Source of the DNA: Siphonodentalium dalli
Lineage: Eukaryota; Mollusca; Scaphopoda; Gadilida; Siphonodentaliidae
Direction: 5' to 3'
Assembly: GCA_032622095.1 (NCBI GenBank)
Contig: CP136061.1
Location: 49,915,797 to 49,979,796, forward strand
DNA: 64,000 nucleotides
The position numbers and the translations under genes were made by a program. The notes under the pieces were generated by a model, which saw only the letters and a program-made list of their open reading frames with translations, made no database searches and was not told the DNA's origin. Shown here piece after piece: positions 1 to 12,512 of the stretch; position 1 is the stretch's first letter, and every line of letters starts with the position of its first letter.

Positions 1-480
1 AAGGCGTTAAAGTCGCCCATAAGCACCACTTACCAAGTGAGCAATATTTGTGGTATAAATATCAAGCTTCTCTATATAATCATTGTACAAAGATGGATTG
101 TAATTTGCGGAGGGTAGATATGCCTGCAGTACATACAAGTATCTGGATTGTCATAATTCAACCTGGATGGCAACTATACGATCATCTTCTATCTCCAGCG
201 GTGTCACACGATCGCGTAAAGTGTGATTGTACATTATACATACACCACACTTATTGTGCCCCCTTTTGATTGGCAGCCGCTGACAAAGCATTGAAAGACA
301 AAACTAACAAATTTGACAAACATATATGAAGAACTCAGTATTATGTTATCAAGAGCCAGAAAAATAGAATGTGCAGTGTGAACAGATGACGCTAACAACC
401 GTCCGTCATAATCCTGGCCACGGGGACGCCGATCATTTGATTCTGGTCTATAATAAACTGATGTTGGCACCGGTTACTGT
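1..480 (-). mobile_element. LINE endonuclease remnant, cut by the window edge
   Basis: On the minus strand, pieces in shifting frames resemble the apurinic-type endonuclease of non-LTR retrotransposons. Around 260-130 the reading is GVCIMYNHTLRDRV followed by DDRIVAIQV, then YLPSANYNPSLYNDYIEKLD near 120-60. The hallmark VVLMGDFNA is at about 30-1. A stop after QVEL and a frameshift before MGDFNA show that it is dead. The order (endonuclease running off the left edge) means the reverse transcriptase would lie outside the window. The LINE clade cannot be decided from this piece. Confidence 0.7.
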
Positions 481-953
481 TGTAATAACCATCACCGTTG
501 GTTTGTCTGTTGTCACTGTTGTCTTTGTCCACGTACGTACTCCAGTCTATCGGTTTTCCAAATTCATTTAATATTCATAATGGAGTCCAATCTATGCATA
601 TCACCGTATTACCAGGTCGCCGCACCAGAAGTTGTCATCCTTTATTATCTGTGCCGAGTCCTAATCAGCATTCACCTTGCACGTGGCATTGTTCCTATGT
701 GTGTTGTACATGACTTTAGCGTACTTTGTTGGCTATCAGATGATCGACACCACTTACCTCGTGTCATAACTCCGATTGTCCACAGAAAGTCCCTGATAAT
801 GCCATTTCGATGTTGATAATTTTGGTGATTGCCTCTATCTCAATCGGCAAAATCATTGTCCTCTTACTCGTTGTATGGTTTCTGTCGCGATATCGATTTC
901 GGTCGCTGTCTTTTTGATTTGGTAATTTTTCAGAGGCTTCGAAACCAGAAGCT

Positions 954-1382
954 TCAACTTTTTGAGAAGAGCGGACCTATTGGGCTGTTCCAGCGAATTT
1001 TAGAATTTCGATCAGATTTAGATCCTTGGCAAAGTTTAGGCGACACATGTTCAGGACAATTTAACTGAGATAACTGAGCGCCTATATTCTCGATCTTGCT
1101 ATTAATTGTGTCCGTGAAATTAGTGAAGGCATTCTGAACAACTTCGAAATATTTGGCACCAGTGTCAGATCTCACCCTGTCTAGACGTTCGGAATCTTTA
1201 ATTTTATTATTTATGCCATCGAATGCGAATTTGAGAGCATTTATACTGTAGCTCTTTATTTCTATGCCTCGTTGAAAAGCTCCAACATCACATGCGATTT
1301 TATGAATTTCAGTTCCTAATTTGTGCATATCCTCTTTTATGATAGCTGTTCCACTCATCCTGTTGTCATGCAAGCGCCCCAT
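954..1382 (-). pseudogene. ORF1-like fragment of the left-edge LINE
   Basis: An open frame of 142 residues lies upstream, in element orientation, of the endonuclease remnant. It is rich in charged and heptad-like hydrophobic residues (for example INSKIENIGAQLSQL) and has no zinc knuckle. Position and coiled-coil-like composition fit an ORF1 protein of a CR1/Jockey-type LINE, but no diagnostic motif is present, so this is inference from context. The stretch 480-953 between the two pieces shows only short broken frames. Confidence 0.4.
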
Positions 1383-1801
1383 ACCGGCATCAACACGGCC
1401 AGTCGACCGATAGAGTTGTCCTCAACCTTGTGATAATTTTATGGTTTAAACAGCATAATTGTTGTCAATGAACGATACATTTTTTTCAATATCTGCCATA
1501 CGACCATCCAATCATATGAATATATTTTAGCATCTTGTTGTAATCTGAAATGAGGCTCTCGCATTTGGTCTGTTGATAACAATTATTTTATGTGGCATGA
1601 ACCCACGTCTAAGGCATTGCGTCCTTTTAACTGCCAAGTACCCCTAATCATAATAATACATTGCCGCCGCGCCCCCGCACATTGTTCGCCAATCGATGAT
1701 AAGTTACCATCAACTGATTGATCCGAGGCAAGTCATCTTAGAATTCAATGTGCTCTTCATAAGCGACATCAGCACACTTTGATCCAACATTAGTTTCCAA
1801 G
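1383..1801 (+). promoter_or_regulatory. Upstream region of lectin gene 1
   Basis: About 420 bp separate the LINE remnant from the start codon of the PAN/lectin gene. It must hold the promoter if the first exon drawn here is the true first exon. A GC-rich patch (gccgccgcgcccccgc, near 1660) lies about 135 bp upstream of the ATG. No convincing TATA box was seen. Confidence 0.3.
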
Positions 1802-2083
1802 ATGTTAACAACCCAGCTGCTTCTTCTCTTTATGTCACCAGTTTACTTTGCCGAGGATATTTGTGTGTTGCCATCGTTTGAAGTGGAAACTAGCGGAAAT
1901 ATGATCTCGTTTCACAGTATCGGAGCAAGTAATCTTATGCGTTGTCAAAAATTGTGCGCTTATTCATTCAAGTGTCACAATGTCACATACGACGTGTCTG
2001 CGAAAGCGTGCTTTCTTTTGGAGCCTGGCATCGGACCTACCATCAACGGTACATCATTCGTACATGCTGTGAGGAGACTACTG
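1802..2083 (+). CDS. Lectin gene 1, exon 1: signal peptide and PAN/apple-like domain
   Basis: First coding exon of a predicted 327-residue secreted protein. Residues 1-17 form a signal peptide (hydrophobic QLLLLFMSPVYF). Residues about 20-94 have the spacing of a PAN/apple domain, with Cys at 21, 48, 52, 58 and 70, including the pattern CxxxC-x5-C and a later CFLL. PAN domains have typically six cysteines, so one is missing or lies in the next exon. N-glycosylation sequons are at N60 and N82. The exon ends at a strong donor (CTG|GTGAGTG, GT at 2084) in phase 0. PAN domains bind proteins or sugars outside the cell, so the product is probably an extracellular recognition protein. This ATG was chosen because it starts the signal peptide; a non-coding exon further upstream cannot be excluded. 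Intron 1 is 20.4 kb and full of transposons. Confidence 0.8.
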
Positions 2084-3596
2084 GTGAGTGACACCGCCTA
2101 AAACTATATTTCGATATGGGGAAGCAATACTATTGTGTGATATATCAACATGTCTGCGATCACAGGTGTTAACAAGCTTGTTATTATATTGTGGTTTTAA
2201 CGTTGGACAGGCCACGGACCACGCTATTCCAATCGACCATAAACAGTGAAATTGTGCCTACGTTTTGGCAATGTTGAACAAACGTGTTGTTAGTCCTTAT
2301 GCAGTATATAATTTCCGGATGAAAGTATTTCAGCTGTTTGTCGACCTATGTTGATACCAGAGACGTGTCAGTTAGTAAGACAAAAAGCACAATTTAATGC
2401 CCGAAACCGACATGAAAATTTTCAAAAATAGAGAATAACATATGAATGGCTGTCTTTCAACATGATGGTAATTATGAATTTTCTTGAATCAAGATAAAAA
2501 ATAAGTTTTTTCTCATCATCTTCAAATATGATAACGTGAATATGTGGACTGCATTTTTTAAACATTTCTAGTTTACATAAAATTTTGCTACATGGAAACA
2601 GTAAAAAATAAAACACTCTTTATGTCATAAATTTTGGCATAATGTGTGTCTGACCTTTAAGTTTTTAACTAGATGAAGGGCTGAATAACTGCTATCGCCG
2701 CAAGTCACTGGGTGGATTACACTGTAGTTAGGCAATGTACTTTCTATAGCAAAACAATATGGTGATATTTTTGTCAATGGAATATTGAAAAACTATATGG
2801 CTTTTGTAGGAAATTAAATACCCCCTTCACCGCCTATCACGGACATAAAATGGAGAGTATGTGGGAGAGAAAAATAGAAAAAAACCTCTTATAAAATTTG
2901 ATTATACTCTCTTTTTTATCTGGAAAAGGTAATGCAAAATCTAGCACAATCAAAATGGCAAGAACGTACTGCCACGTCAATTAGTGAAACATACTACAAA
3001 ATCTGTACGCAAGAATAAACCAAATAACTGACGACACAAAACTCCACAATTTCAAGTACAAAATATTCCAAGAAAACATTCAGACAAATTAAAAGTTATT
3101 TAACTGTAAAATGTCAGAAACTGAGCTATGTGCATTCTGAAACAACGCGAAGGAAACTATACTTCACCTTATTTTTTAATGCTCCTTGTCAAACTCAATA
3201 CTGCTATAACTCAATGATAACTTGAACATAAACTGTGCTTTAATACTAGCGATTATTCCGCAGTATATACTATTAGGTTTAAACACAGCTAATCCAACAT
3301 ATGTTTGACATATGTCGCCTTCTGTACATAAATCACATCTATTCTTTTAAAATAATGCATAAAAATTATACTATTTCAAGGGCTAATTGGTACATCATAC
3401 TTTATACAAACATGGACATGATGGCAGAAAAGTACTGCTACACACAACACGAATGTCACTAACGATACGCTGGGTTGAAGTTTACTGGATGACTATTGGT
3501 GACCCTCACACGTGCTCCTAAGTACATAAATGCGGATGTCAGTCGATCTAGCGTTTTAATATTTTAGATCACAGGGCCACTAATCGTATATTATAA
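2084..3596. other. AT-rich start of intron 1, no feature seen
   Basis: Apart from the splice donor at 2084, no coding homology, hairpin or tandem repeat stood out. Short open frames here have no recognisable content. Confidence 0.5.
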
Positions 3597-3738
3597 GTTA
3601 CGGACGCTTGGTGGTCGGATATAGTGTCATGTGAGGCGAATTGAGATCAATAATATAGGCGAGGCCGTAGGCCAAACCTAATATTGATCTCGCCGAGCCT
3701 CACATGACACCATATCCGACCACTAAGCGTCCCGTAAC
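3597..3738. repeat. 142-bp palindrome, MITE-like
   Basis: Arms starting gttacggacgctt and ending aagcgtcccgtaac pair along almost their whole length, including tcatgtgaggcga against the reverse complement of tcgccgagcctcacatga. The loop holds ggcgaggccgtaggcc. A related but diverged palindrome is at 24870-24981. Both follow the same sequence atattataagttac, so this is a dispersed family. Confidence 0.75.
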
Positions 3739-3800
3739 GTATTTATTATGTGCAGCATATCCCTTTAATTGATCGTCGCTGTAATGTATTGTAATTTGGT

Positions 3801-5054
3801 CAGGGGGGGGTCGGAAAAAAATTCCAGGCACGTATGATGGGGTGATCTCGTGTCCGAAAAGCAGTTTTTTCCATGTGCCAAATATTTTTTCCATTTCTGC
3901 TACTGAGTCTTATTTTGATGTGTTTTGAACAGAAACAGGTCATATATAGTTAGTAGCAATGCTATACTATATATAGAGGTTATCAGAAGTTGGATCAGTT
4001 GCACAATGGCCAACAATAACCCAAATTCAACTTGATAGAACAAGAAACTGCGCCATTGGAAAAATAAAATTTAATCAGGATTCCATCTACTGATACAACA
4101 AAATAAAAATAACTATGCAGAACTCAGCTGAAAATAAGCAATAAAATGAAAGCACACTTGACCATATGTGACATGGAAATAAAGATATAATAAATAATGG
4201 AATAAAATAGACTTTTGAAAAAATGTACAACATAAAATCTTAACATATAAATTGAAGGCCAGCCGGGCCAGCTTGAACAATTTCAAATTGTTTTCCAAGT
4301 CAATGTGGATCAGCTTGTAATGATAATCGCAGTAATAAATTTTTTATCGTCACTGATATCGTGAGCAAAAAAGAAGTGAGATTGGGCTATCCATCCATAT
4401 GTTATTCCCAATTATTACGAAGCCTATTACTTCAGGCAGTGGCTACCAGCTTGCCATTACACGCTATAACATGTTTCCTCAGTTCTGGTTTCTGAGACGC
4501 CCCAAGAAGAGTCATGCGGGTATATCATGGTTATGTTTGGTATTAGCATTATTCTTCAAACTGGGATGAACAGTTGTATTTCCACATGTTTTGATAAACA
4601 ATTTGGTTCAAGCAATATATCACATAGCAAAATTAATATCAAAATATCAAATAATCTGAAATGTGTTGTACCATGTAGTCTGTAGAATACTCAAATGTGA
4701 TTATGTGACTAGATCATGTGACTATATGTTATGAAAATGAACTCTGCCTATCCCTAGAAATGTGATTATGTTGACACATTTCTTGATTAATGACACTTAT
4801 ATGATAAATTCAAATAGTATCGTTATCTTCATTATGCACTGTTTTATTAAAATCTCGCGCAATGAACTATTTAGGGGGTGTGTGTCCAAAAATGACCGGA
4901 AAAAAATCCTGAAACGGAAAAAAAAAGGGTGGGTGTCCAAAATTGGCTGGAAAAAAGGCCGGAACGGAAGAAATTGGGTGGATGGGTGGTCCGAGGCCGG
5001 AAAAAATAAAAATGATCATACGTGCCTGGACATTTTTTCCGACCCCCCCCCCTG
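3801..5054. mobile_element. 1.25-kb terminal-inverted-repeat element with G-run ends
   Basis: The left end CAGGGGGGGGTCGGAAAAAA (3801) is matched in inverse at the right end, TTTTTTCCGACCCCCCCCCC then CTG (5054). The inverted match continues inward through the CAGGCACGTATGAT motif. Flanks atttggt (left) and atttagt (right) agree at 6 of 7 bases and may be a decayed target duplication. CAGGG ends and a 7-8 bp duplication suggest a non-autonomous hAT-like element. The interior carries no recognisable transposase. Confidence 0.55.
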
Positions 5055-6549
5055 ATTTAGTAAGTTAAATATGTCATATATGGCCATTAACTTATGTAAC
5101 GTCACAGTGACGCACCATGGACGTTGAACATCAACGCATCGAGTCAGTGGCTAATCACCAGAAGTAGGACAACTTGTTGAGTTTCATAGTTAATTTATGA
5201 GTCTTTAGAATTCCTCAAATATATCGCATGCCGGTTTTGGTATATGGTACTATGTCTTTAACTTCGCAGAAAATGATTTCTGACAGATATCCCCTTTCTT
5301 GGCGCCAAAATACACCAAAGTATTCCCGAGGCGACAGAATTTCTGAAAACAAGATGGTGGTGGATAAGCACCTAATATTGATTTCATATGGGATCACTGA
5401 CCTAATATGGGTTCATATACCGTAACGCTTTATCGACGCTGATTGGATAATCGCAAGAGCTGAGATAATAAATATGTATATTCCCCATTTATACTAGGCA
5501 TAAATGCACATAACACTAGATTAAATTTAAGATTTCCTAATGGGAAACTTGCAGGAAAATTCCATAATGAACACATATAGGAGATTTATAATGATGGAAA
5601 TATTAAATTTAATGCATATCGATAAATTTCAATGTCAATACATTTTCAGAAATTTGCTTGACTGAAAATACTGTTATTGTTTTGAAATTCGGTGGCTCAT
5701 TCCAAAATAAACGAACAGCCTTGGGTTATGACGTCAAAATTTACCACAGGTAGATTCTTGACCAGTTTTCTGGTCATAACTTTTTTTGAACGATGTATTT
5801 ATTTATTGACACTTATTTTGAAATAAAAGTTATACAGGAGATTTATAACTTTATGATTTGATTAATATATATTTTATAAGAAGCATCCATGTTGATAATT
5901 ATTTGTATATTAGCTAAATACGGACGGGTATAAATAATATGTTATTATCTATATGATGTGTGAGTTCATTGTTAATAGTTTTGAAGTTTCCATTTACTTA
6001 TTTACTCCAGCTTGACTTGAAATTTATCTATATCTGTGATATCTATAATATACAAAAGGGGTTATGGAAATATTTTTGCAACTTATCAAGCCCTTCCTCG
6101 ATACTCCAGCTTCCCGGAACTCCTATACAATTCAAATAAGAGAGTGGTAATTGCACTACTGCACGGGTTACATATGTGGCTCCTCTCAATTAACAATTCA
6201 ATGCAAGTATAATGTTTGCCTTCATATCATAGATGCTGTTCGACGATTATACGCATCAATATACAATAACTTGGTTAAATAATGAAAACTATTGTTATTT
6301 TCCTTTTCCAATAAATTTAGTTGTGACCTTAAACTTATGAGCTTGAAAGATATTCATCTATAGATAAATATTCAACTAGATACATATTTTACTCTATAAA
6401 TTGTTCTTATCATTTCTGGAGATATGCGATTATGGATCCCCTTGTTTGATTCAATGGGTGTTCACCAATGCGACTCTTCTGTAGTTGTCAAAGGACCAGA
6501 CCCGCTGCAGCCTGAAGAAATGCCAGTTATTTAAATTGGACATACATGT
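5055..6549. other. Intron sequence, no feature seen
   Basis: AT-rich with no coding homology, tandem array or strong palindrome recognised. Confidence 0.4.
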
Positions 6550-6871
6550 ACATTAATTGGTTAGTTTAAACATATTTTATTTGCTCAATGCATATATATA
6601 CACACATGCAAAAGGGGTGGGATGGCAAGTGCTGTCACTTACAGTAACATCCTCTCCCCATTGTCAAAACACTGAATATATACAAATTAACACTGGCAAG
6701 AGCAAGGAAATATGTTATAACAATATAACTATGTACAAGTAATCACAACTAACAGTATAAAGAACTGATGCATTGTTGCACATGTTATGTATGAGAGAAG
6801 GAAGAGTGATACAACAAACACACGATAGAGGTACTGAAATTAAGCAAACTATAGGAAGGATGGAGAGAGAG

Positions 6872-6875
<4 letters not shown>

Positions 6876-6937
<62 letters not shown>
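6876..6937. repeat. (TA)n microsatellite
   Basis: About 30 uninterrupted TA dinucleotides. It abuts the 3' end of the CR1-like LINE on the minus strand and may be its terminal microsatellite tail, since CR1-group elements end in short tandem repeats rather than poly-A. Confidence 0.9.
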
Positions 6938-6939
<2 letters not shown>

Positions 6940-7995
6940 GTATTGCATGTGCACGGTGTCGACATCTTTACTGGGTTCGATAAATATTTAACGTCAAGGT
7001 CGAAATATCATCAATTATGGTTAATTCGCTTTCACGTCCTTGAAATAGTGGTCAACAGTCCCATCGCCGAGACCACAACTACACAGTTTAGAGTCTATCA
7101 AATGGTTATCTACCTTGTGTTCCCGCAAGTCACTGCATCGACACCGGAGCTGACATTGTATAACATTAGAACGCCGCTTCCCAAATGAGAAATATTTCGG
7201 TGATTTCAGCCTAGGATTTGCGAACTTTAGCTGTTTTTTTAAATCCTCTAGACGAGAGTTTCTGCAATAGGGTTCTAGGGCGTTCCATTCTGCGAAACAT
7301 TTTGGGGAAAAAGATTAGTCCATTCGTTTAGTGTCGCGGCGGAGAGGGGTAAATTCAGTTGCATTTCTGAGGTCATAATCAGTTATATCGGCAAAACGGG
7401 GTGGGAGCAGAGAGACCAGATAATTTGCAGAACCGATATTCGTTGAGTATATCGTCTACTTTCTAGGATATCACAGCCAATTTCTAACATAAGGCGTTCG
7501 TGAGGCACGGATCGTGTACAACCGGTGACTATCCTTGCTGCGTCGTACTGAACATCATCTAATTTATCAAGAAGGTATAAGGGGGCACCAGACCAAACTG
7601 GGCTCGCATACTCAAGTAAGGGTCGTATGTATGACAGTTAAAGTGTTTCTAGCGAGTTACGATTAAGGATATATTTTAATTTTCGTAACTGGGAGAGTCT
7701 AGAATTGGCACGATTACATAAATTTTCAATGTGAGTATTCCACGAAAAATCCTCATGCAGATCTAGTCCCAAACGCTTATGCGTTCAGTATAAACTAAAG
7801 TATCTTGACCCAGTTTGATAATTGGCCTCGCTTGGTCGCTGTTTTTAGCGATTTTTTAGCGATAACATAAGTTTTGTTTTGGAAGAATTAAATGTGACCA
7901 GCCAATTATTAGCCCACTCGTTAATTGTAAGCATGTCCCGATTAAGAGTGCGTTCCAATAGTTGCAAGTCTTTATGGCTTTGAAATAGACTCAAG
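6940..7995 (-). mobile_element. CR1-like LINE, 3' half (sense orientation)
   Basis: Read on the minus strand from 7995 downwards, broken frames give the region just after the reverse transcriptase catalytic motif: SHKDLQLLERTLNRDMLTI, then NEWANNWLVTFNSSKTKLML, then LGLDLHEDFSWNTHIENLC. Next come IRPLLEYASPVWSGAPLYLL and DKLDDVQYDAARIVTGCTRS, and finally FANPRLKSPKYFSFGKRRSN with CSCGLGDGTVDHYF. This is the thumb and C-terminal cysteine region typical of CR1/Jockey-group ORF2. Multiple stops and frameshifts mark it as dead. Its missing 5' half lies next to it in opposite orientation at 8000-9312. Confidence 0.8.
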
Positions 7996-7999
7996 AGCC

Positions 8000-9312
8000 T
8001 CCCGTTATGAAATGATTAACATGGAACTATTCCCGTGCAAACTTTTATGAAATGAACGCTGAAATAGCTGCGACAAATTGGTCCGATATATTGTCTGCGA
8101 ACTCTAGCGCTCATGTGAATACATGCCTTGATAAATATATGCAAAAGTATTTCGAAATAGCTCGGTTGTATATTCCACATAATCATGTTACAATACGACC
8201 CCATGATAAACCATGGCAAAGTAAGACAATTGTTAAGCGAACGTGACCGGTTGAGAAAGAAAACACTTAGAACTAATTTGCAAAGTGATTGGAACAAATT
8301 AAAAAATTTGAGAAACAAGGCGAATAACGCGAAAAAGTACGCCAAAAAAAAGAATACATGTCGAGCCTTGGCGAGTCTTTATCTGTAAATACGCAACCAA
8401 AACAGTTTATGAATACATCGCAAAACAAACAGATACCTCCGCTTGTATTCCAAGTTAATGTATATAGTGAGGACCTACAAAAGGCAGAACTCTTGAATCG
8501 TATATTTGTTGACAATAGTACACTCAAAGTTAATGGATCGAAGGTACCTGATTTCGCATATCGAACAGACAAAACATTATCCGAGACAAAATTTGCCAAG
8601 ATGATATCACTAGCAGACTTAGACAGTTGCCCACAAATAAGGCGAGTGGACCCGACATTATCAGCTATCGTATGCTGACGGAAACGCATTCTACAGTGAG
8701 CAAACCCCTTTATATTTTGTTTAAACTCTCATTAGAAACATCTGTATTCCTCTCTGAATGGAAGAAAGCGGGGGTTGTACCCATCCCCAAAAAGGGTGAC
8801 CCTAGTAACCCCAACAATTACAGGCCCGTGTCGTTACTGAGCGTGTTGAGTAAAGTTTTCGAAAAAATCGTTTTAAAAAAGCTCCTTGATCACCTAAACA
8901 AAAACAATCTTTTGTACGAACACCAATCAGGTTTCCTGCCCAACCATGGTACTGAGGGTCTATTAATTGAAATATTTCATAATTTACTTAAGGCTATGAT
9001 GATGACCTTATGACATGTGCTGTATTTTGTGATGTATCAAAGGCTTTCGATAAAGTTTGGACGATGGACTTATTGTAAAGATGAACAGCTACGGAATACA
9101 TGGTAAACTGCTAAAGTGGTTTCAAAGCTATCCTAATGGTCGATCACAAAGAGTTCGATTAAATTATGAAACATCCCAATTCGAAAGGATTGCGGCTGGC
9201 GTTCCTCAAGGATATGTACTGGGGCCTGTGTTATTTTTCATGTACATCAACGATATTGGGGATAGAGTATCCTCCAAAATACTCCTTTACGCCGACGACA
9301 CATTAATTGGTT
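8000..9312 (+). mobile_element. CR1-like LINE, 5' half, inverted relative to its 3' half
   Basis: Plus-strand frames give the ORF2 region before and within the reverse transcriptase: FYEMNAEIAATNWSDILSA, PHDKPWQSKTIV, SERDRLRKKTLRTN, then NKASGPDIISYRML, VPIPKKGDPSNPNNYRPVSL, CDVSKAFDKVW (motif A), AGVPQGYVLGPVLFFMYIND (motif B region) and LLYADDTLI (catalytic YADD). Homology stops abruptly after YADDTLI near 9312, exactly where the minus-strand half at 6940-7995 picks up. Frameshifts at about 8250, 8640 and 9010-9060 make it a pseudogene. Confidence 0.85.
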
Positions 9313-10810
9313 GGTTCTTGGATTTTCATGGGGTTATCCTACAAGGACAATTTTGCCATTGCCTCGCATTTCAGCATAATCATGGATATCAGCGACCATA
9401 AACGTTAATATCATAGTCCAAAATGCACTTAATACGGAACGCAATGTGCTGTTGGGAGGGGTTCGCTAAACTGCATGTGGCGTGTACAATGTGCTCAGCT
9501 GCCAATAATGTCACAAGCAATGACCTTACCACATAATTCGTGCACTGGGGATATAACGGCCTTCCTATTTGAAATTCAGGTCAGTAACCAGATACCACCA
9601 TGTCCACACAGTGATGTTCGTCCGTTCAAAGAGCCGAGTGTATGGAATGTGTGCATGTATAGTAGAGTCTGTTCAGGTGAACAGCGAAACACCATTTGAG
9701 ATATGCGGATTTATAACTAAATACAAGTATAACATGAGGATACATAAATCAACACGTCATGGAACCCACAGCAAACATCACACGACACATGTCACAAGCT
9801 CAGAAGAACACCATGGAATAATAATCGGCACAAACAGTTGATATTTTTTAAAGTAGAACAAGGGCGATAGCTCCGTCAACAATAAGCAGATCTGAACCAC
9901 ATTCAAACTTGACTTGAACAATGTGATGGATATTCGTGACATCAAGTTTTGTTGGGATTAGTTGATATTAACTGGAATTATCCGGACAACACGAAAATGG
10001 CAATGTATAGGCCTGAAAAGGATATAGCTCTAATAAAAATCATCTGACCGGAACGATATTGGAACTCGACCTTAATAATTTATTGTGTATTACTCGTACC
10101 AAAACAAACACGCTAACGTATAAAACGTATGAAAAAATCACTCAAGTATACATGCTAATTAAAAAGTTCCCAAAACCCCACTCGCATTATTCCTACTCGG
10201 TGCCACTCACACATGTATATTCATGGTATTCATTCATTATATCGACCAAGTAGGTGCCTATACATATGAACCACTTTTAGTACTATCACCATAACAAAGC
10301 CTATTAAAAACCCAGTCTGCACACGATGAACGTAACCCCCCAAAAAACAATCCAATTAATTCGGTCATCTGCATCATATAATGTTTCACCACATTTAGGG
10401 GTGATAGGAAGATAGTACGTAATAACTATATCACCCCTAACGGTATACTAGTACATGTATAGTATATTAATATATTTATTTGCAATTTCACTTTCCATGT
10501 GTGTATATATTGGAAATACAATTATCCTATCCTATCCTATCTGCCAAGTTTAAGCCAATAATTGGGTCAAAATGGGAGTCATATCATTACGCATCGCATC
10601 ATTATGTCACGATTGTGTCATTTTGTTGCTTTCCAGCTCATTGGAACACCTGTACTCCAATTCAATGCTGACTTATTATTTAGCTTTAAAATCACATCAG
10701 TGGGAGCTATCTACCAGAAAAGGTCCTCTTTAAATTTAACACAAACTATCCTACATGTATTTGGCGATGGTCATGCTACACATTTCACCGAGACACCAAA
10801 TCTTGAAATA
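9313..10810. other. Intron sequence with a short (TATCC)n run
   Basis: No gene or element recognised. At 10523-10541 there is a (TATCC)n run that resembles the tandem tail of a decayed retroelement. A small inverted repeat, aggggtgata against tatcacccct, lies at 10396-10438. Confidence 0.4.
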
Positions 10811-10941
10811 TACGGCGAATTGCAGGAGCACTATCGTGCAAATTGCATTTGCAGATATTGTTTGGGGCCTGCAATATGCCATACAGTGAAAAAAACATGC
10901 GAATTGCAATTTGCACGACAGTGCTCCTGCAATTCGGCGTA
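10811..10941. repeat. 131-bp palindromic MITE-like hairpin
   Basis: The left arm tacggcgaattgcaggagca pairs with the right arm tgctcctgcaattcggcgta with one mismatch. Pairing continues inwards (cgtgcaaattgcat against atgcgaattgcaatttgcacg). The loop contains ggggcctgcaat. No coding content. Confidence 0.75.
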
Positions 10942-11751
10942 CACCAAATAATCATGTCTTTCGGCAATAATGCTAACACACAGCCGAAAAACTCATGTTT
11001 GGTGCTGTGTAAGCCATTGTTGACCTTTCTTACGTCATGTGTATAGCAATATTTTAGCATACAGCCGTTTTAGATATAATACAATCGGTGTTGGTCAGAC
11101 CATGTTGCAGACAATCCGTAGAATTTCACCCAATAATCGTGATATTGTGAGGACGTTCTTTATATCCAAAAATTATAGATAGTATATTTTAGAAGTATAG
11201 TATACTCGACTATTATTCAGAGGGATTTTATCTTCCTGGTGTGTCCTGCTTTTAATAGTCACGAATGTTTGGTAAAAAATATCGGCATAAACAAATAAAA
11301 TTTTCCTGCATAATTTCCGGTGTCGGATTTTCACAGTGCTATTAGCATGGAGCGACCAGCTAATACAACGGGCCGACTGGAAGCCGCACAGTACGTTACA
11401 AACTTGGCTGGATATTAAATCAATAACCAGCCAAGTCCGACGAAACAAAACGTCACGGTCACTCAAAGGATTAGCGAGCGCTCAACACGTCCGCCCCCTT
11501 GAGTAACGGGAGTACGAATGAATATCAATATGAGGAGCTTTCAGTGAAATGTTTTTTTTCCAGCAACCAATTGAGTCAGACCACGTTCACTACATATGCT
11601 CTTCATTTTACCATTACCACCGTATACACAGTCTACATTGAAATCTCCACATATTATAATATCAATTTCGCTATCTCACGAAAGATATATATTATCATTA
11701 ATTTTCGCCCACATGCTTGCGGTTGAGTTGCGATGGCGGTAGAATCATCAT

Positions 11752-12102
11752 ATGAGACAATGTTTTGTGTTTATTGTAGCATCTATCCAGATAGTTTCTG
11801 CCTCGGTACTGTCGAGATCTTCGCGTATTTTGAATGGTATAGTGTCCCGAACGTATACATTGTGTACATACGACACCGGAGGCAGTTCGCATCACAAATG
11901 TATTATGCTACAGTATGGGCATGTATCAGGCCTTTTCTCGCAGACCTTGAGACTTTCCCAATGTGAATCTTCGCATGTGCATGGCAGAGATTCTGTTGTT
12001 AGCGGAAGCTATTGTCAGTTTGATACAAAGCGAAAGGTTTATTCGTCAATTGTAGGCGAATACTCGCACGAAAAGTCATCACATAATTATGTTGAAATAT
12101 GA
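11752..12102 (+). other. Unassigned open frame with hydrophobic N-terminus
   Basis: 116 codons inside intron 1, on the same strand as gene 1. The N-terminus (MRQCFVFIVASIQIVSAS) resembles a signal peptide and several cysteines follow, but no family is recognised. No clear splice donor joins it in phase to exon 2. It could be chance, a decayed exon, or part of an unrelated repeat. Confidence 0.15.
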
Positions 12103-12512
12103 GCAAAACTAGAATAGCAAGGCACTTTTCCTGGAAAAATCCGTTTAAAAAAAGTCCGATGTACGGTAGTATGCTAATGTAGCCAGTTGACTACTGTACT
12201 GCAGAATATTAGTTCGGTGTACGGCATCGTGTTCTATGAACACAACTCCAGGCCTTGCGTACTGATTTAGCCATGTGCCTGGGTATTGAACTTCTCACTG
12301 GAGTGTGGATTATGTAAATATTTGTGCTAAAGAGTACTTAAAAAATCAATTATTCGTTTTTTCATGATAAATAGTGGAATACATGATGTGGATGCAATGT
12401 CATGCGACCGGTAATTAGCTGATCTGGCGATACGGCGCATAGTCGGTTTAGTATGCTCTGATTGCATTGCTAATGCAGTTAATTCCTGAAATATACACGA
12501 GTAATATTATAA

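Noticed and set aside
6715-6954. Minus-strand frame with poly-Tyr/Ile
   Set aside because: It is translation of the (TA)n microsatellite.
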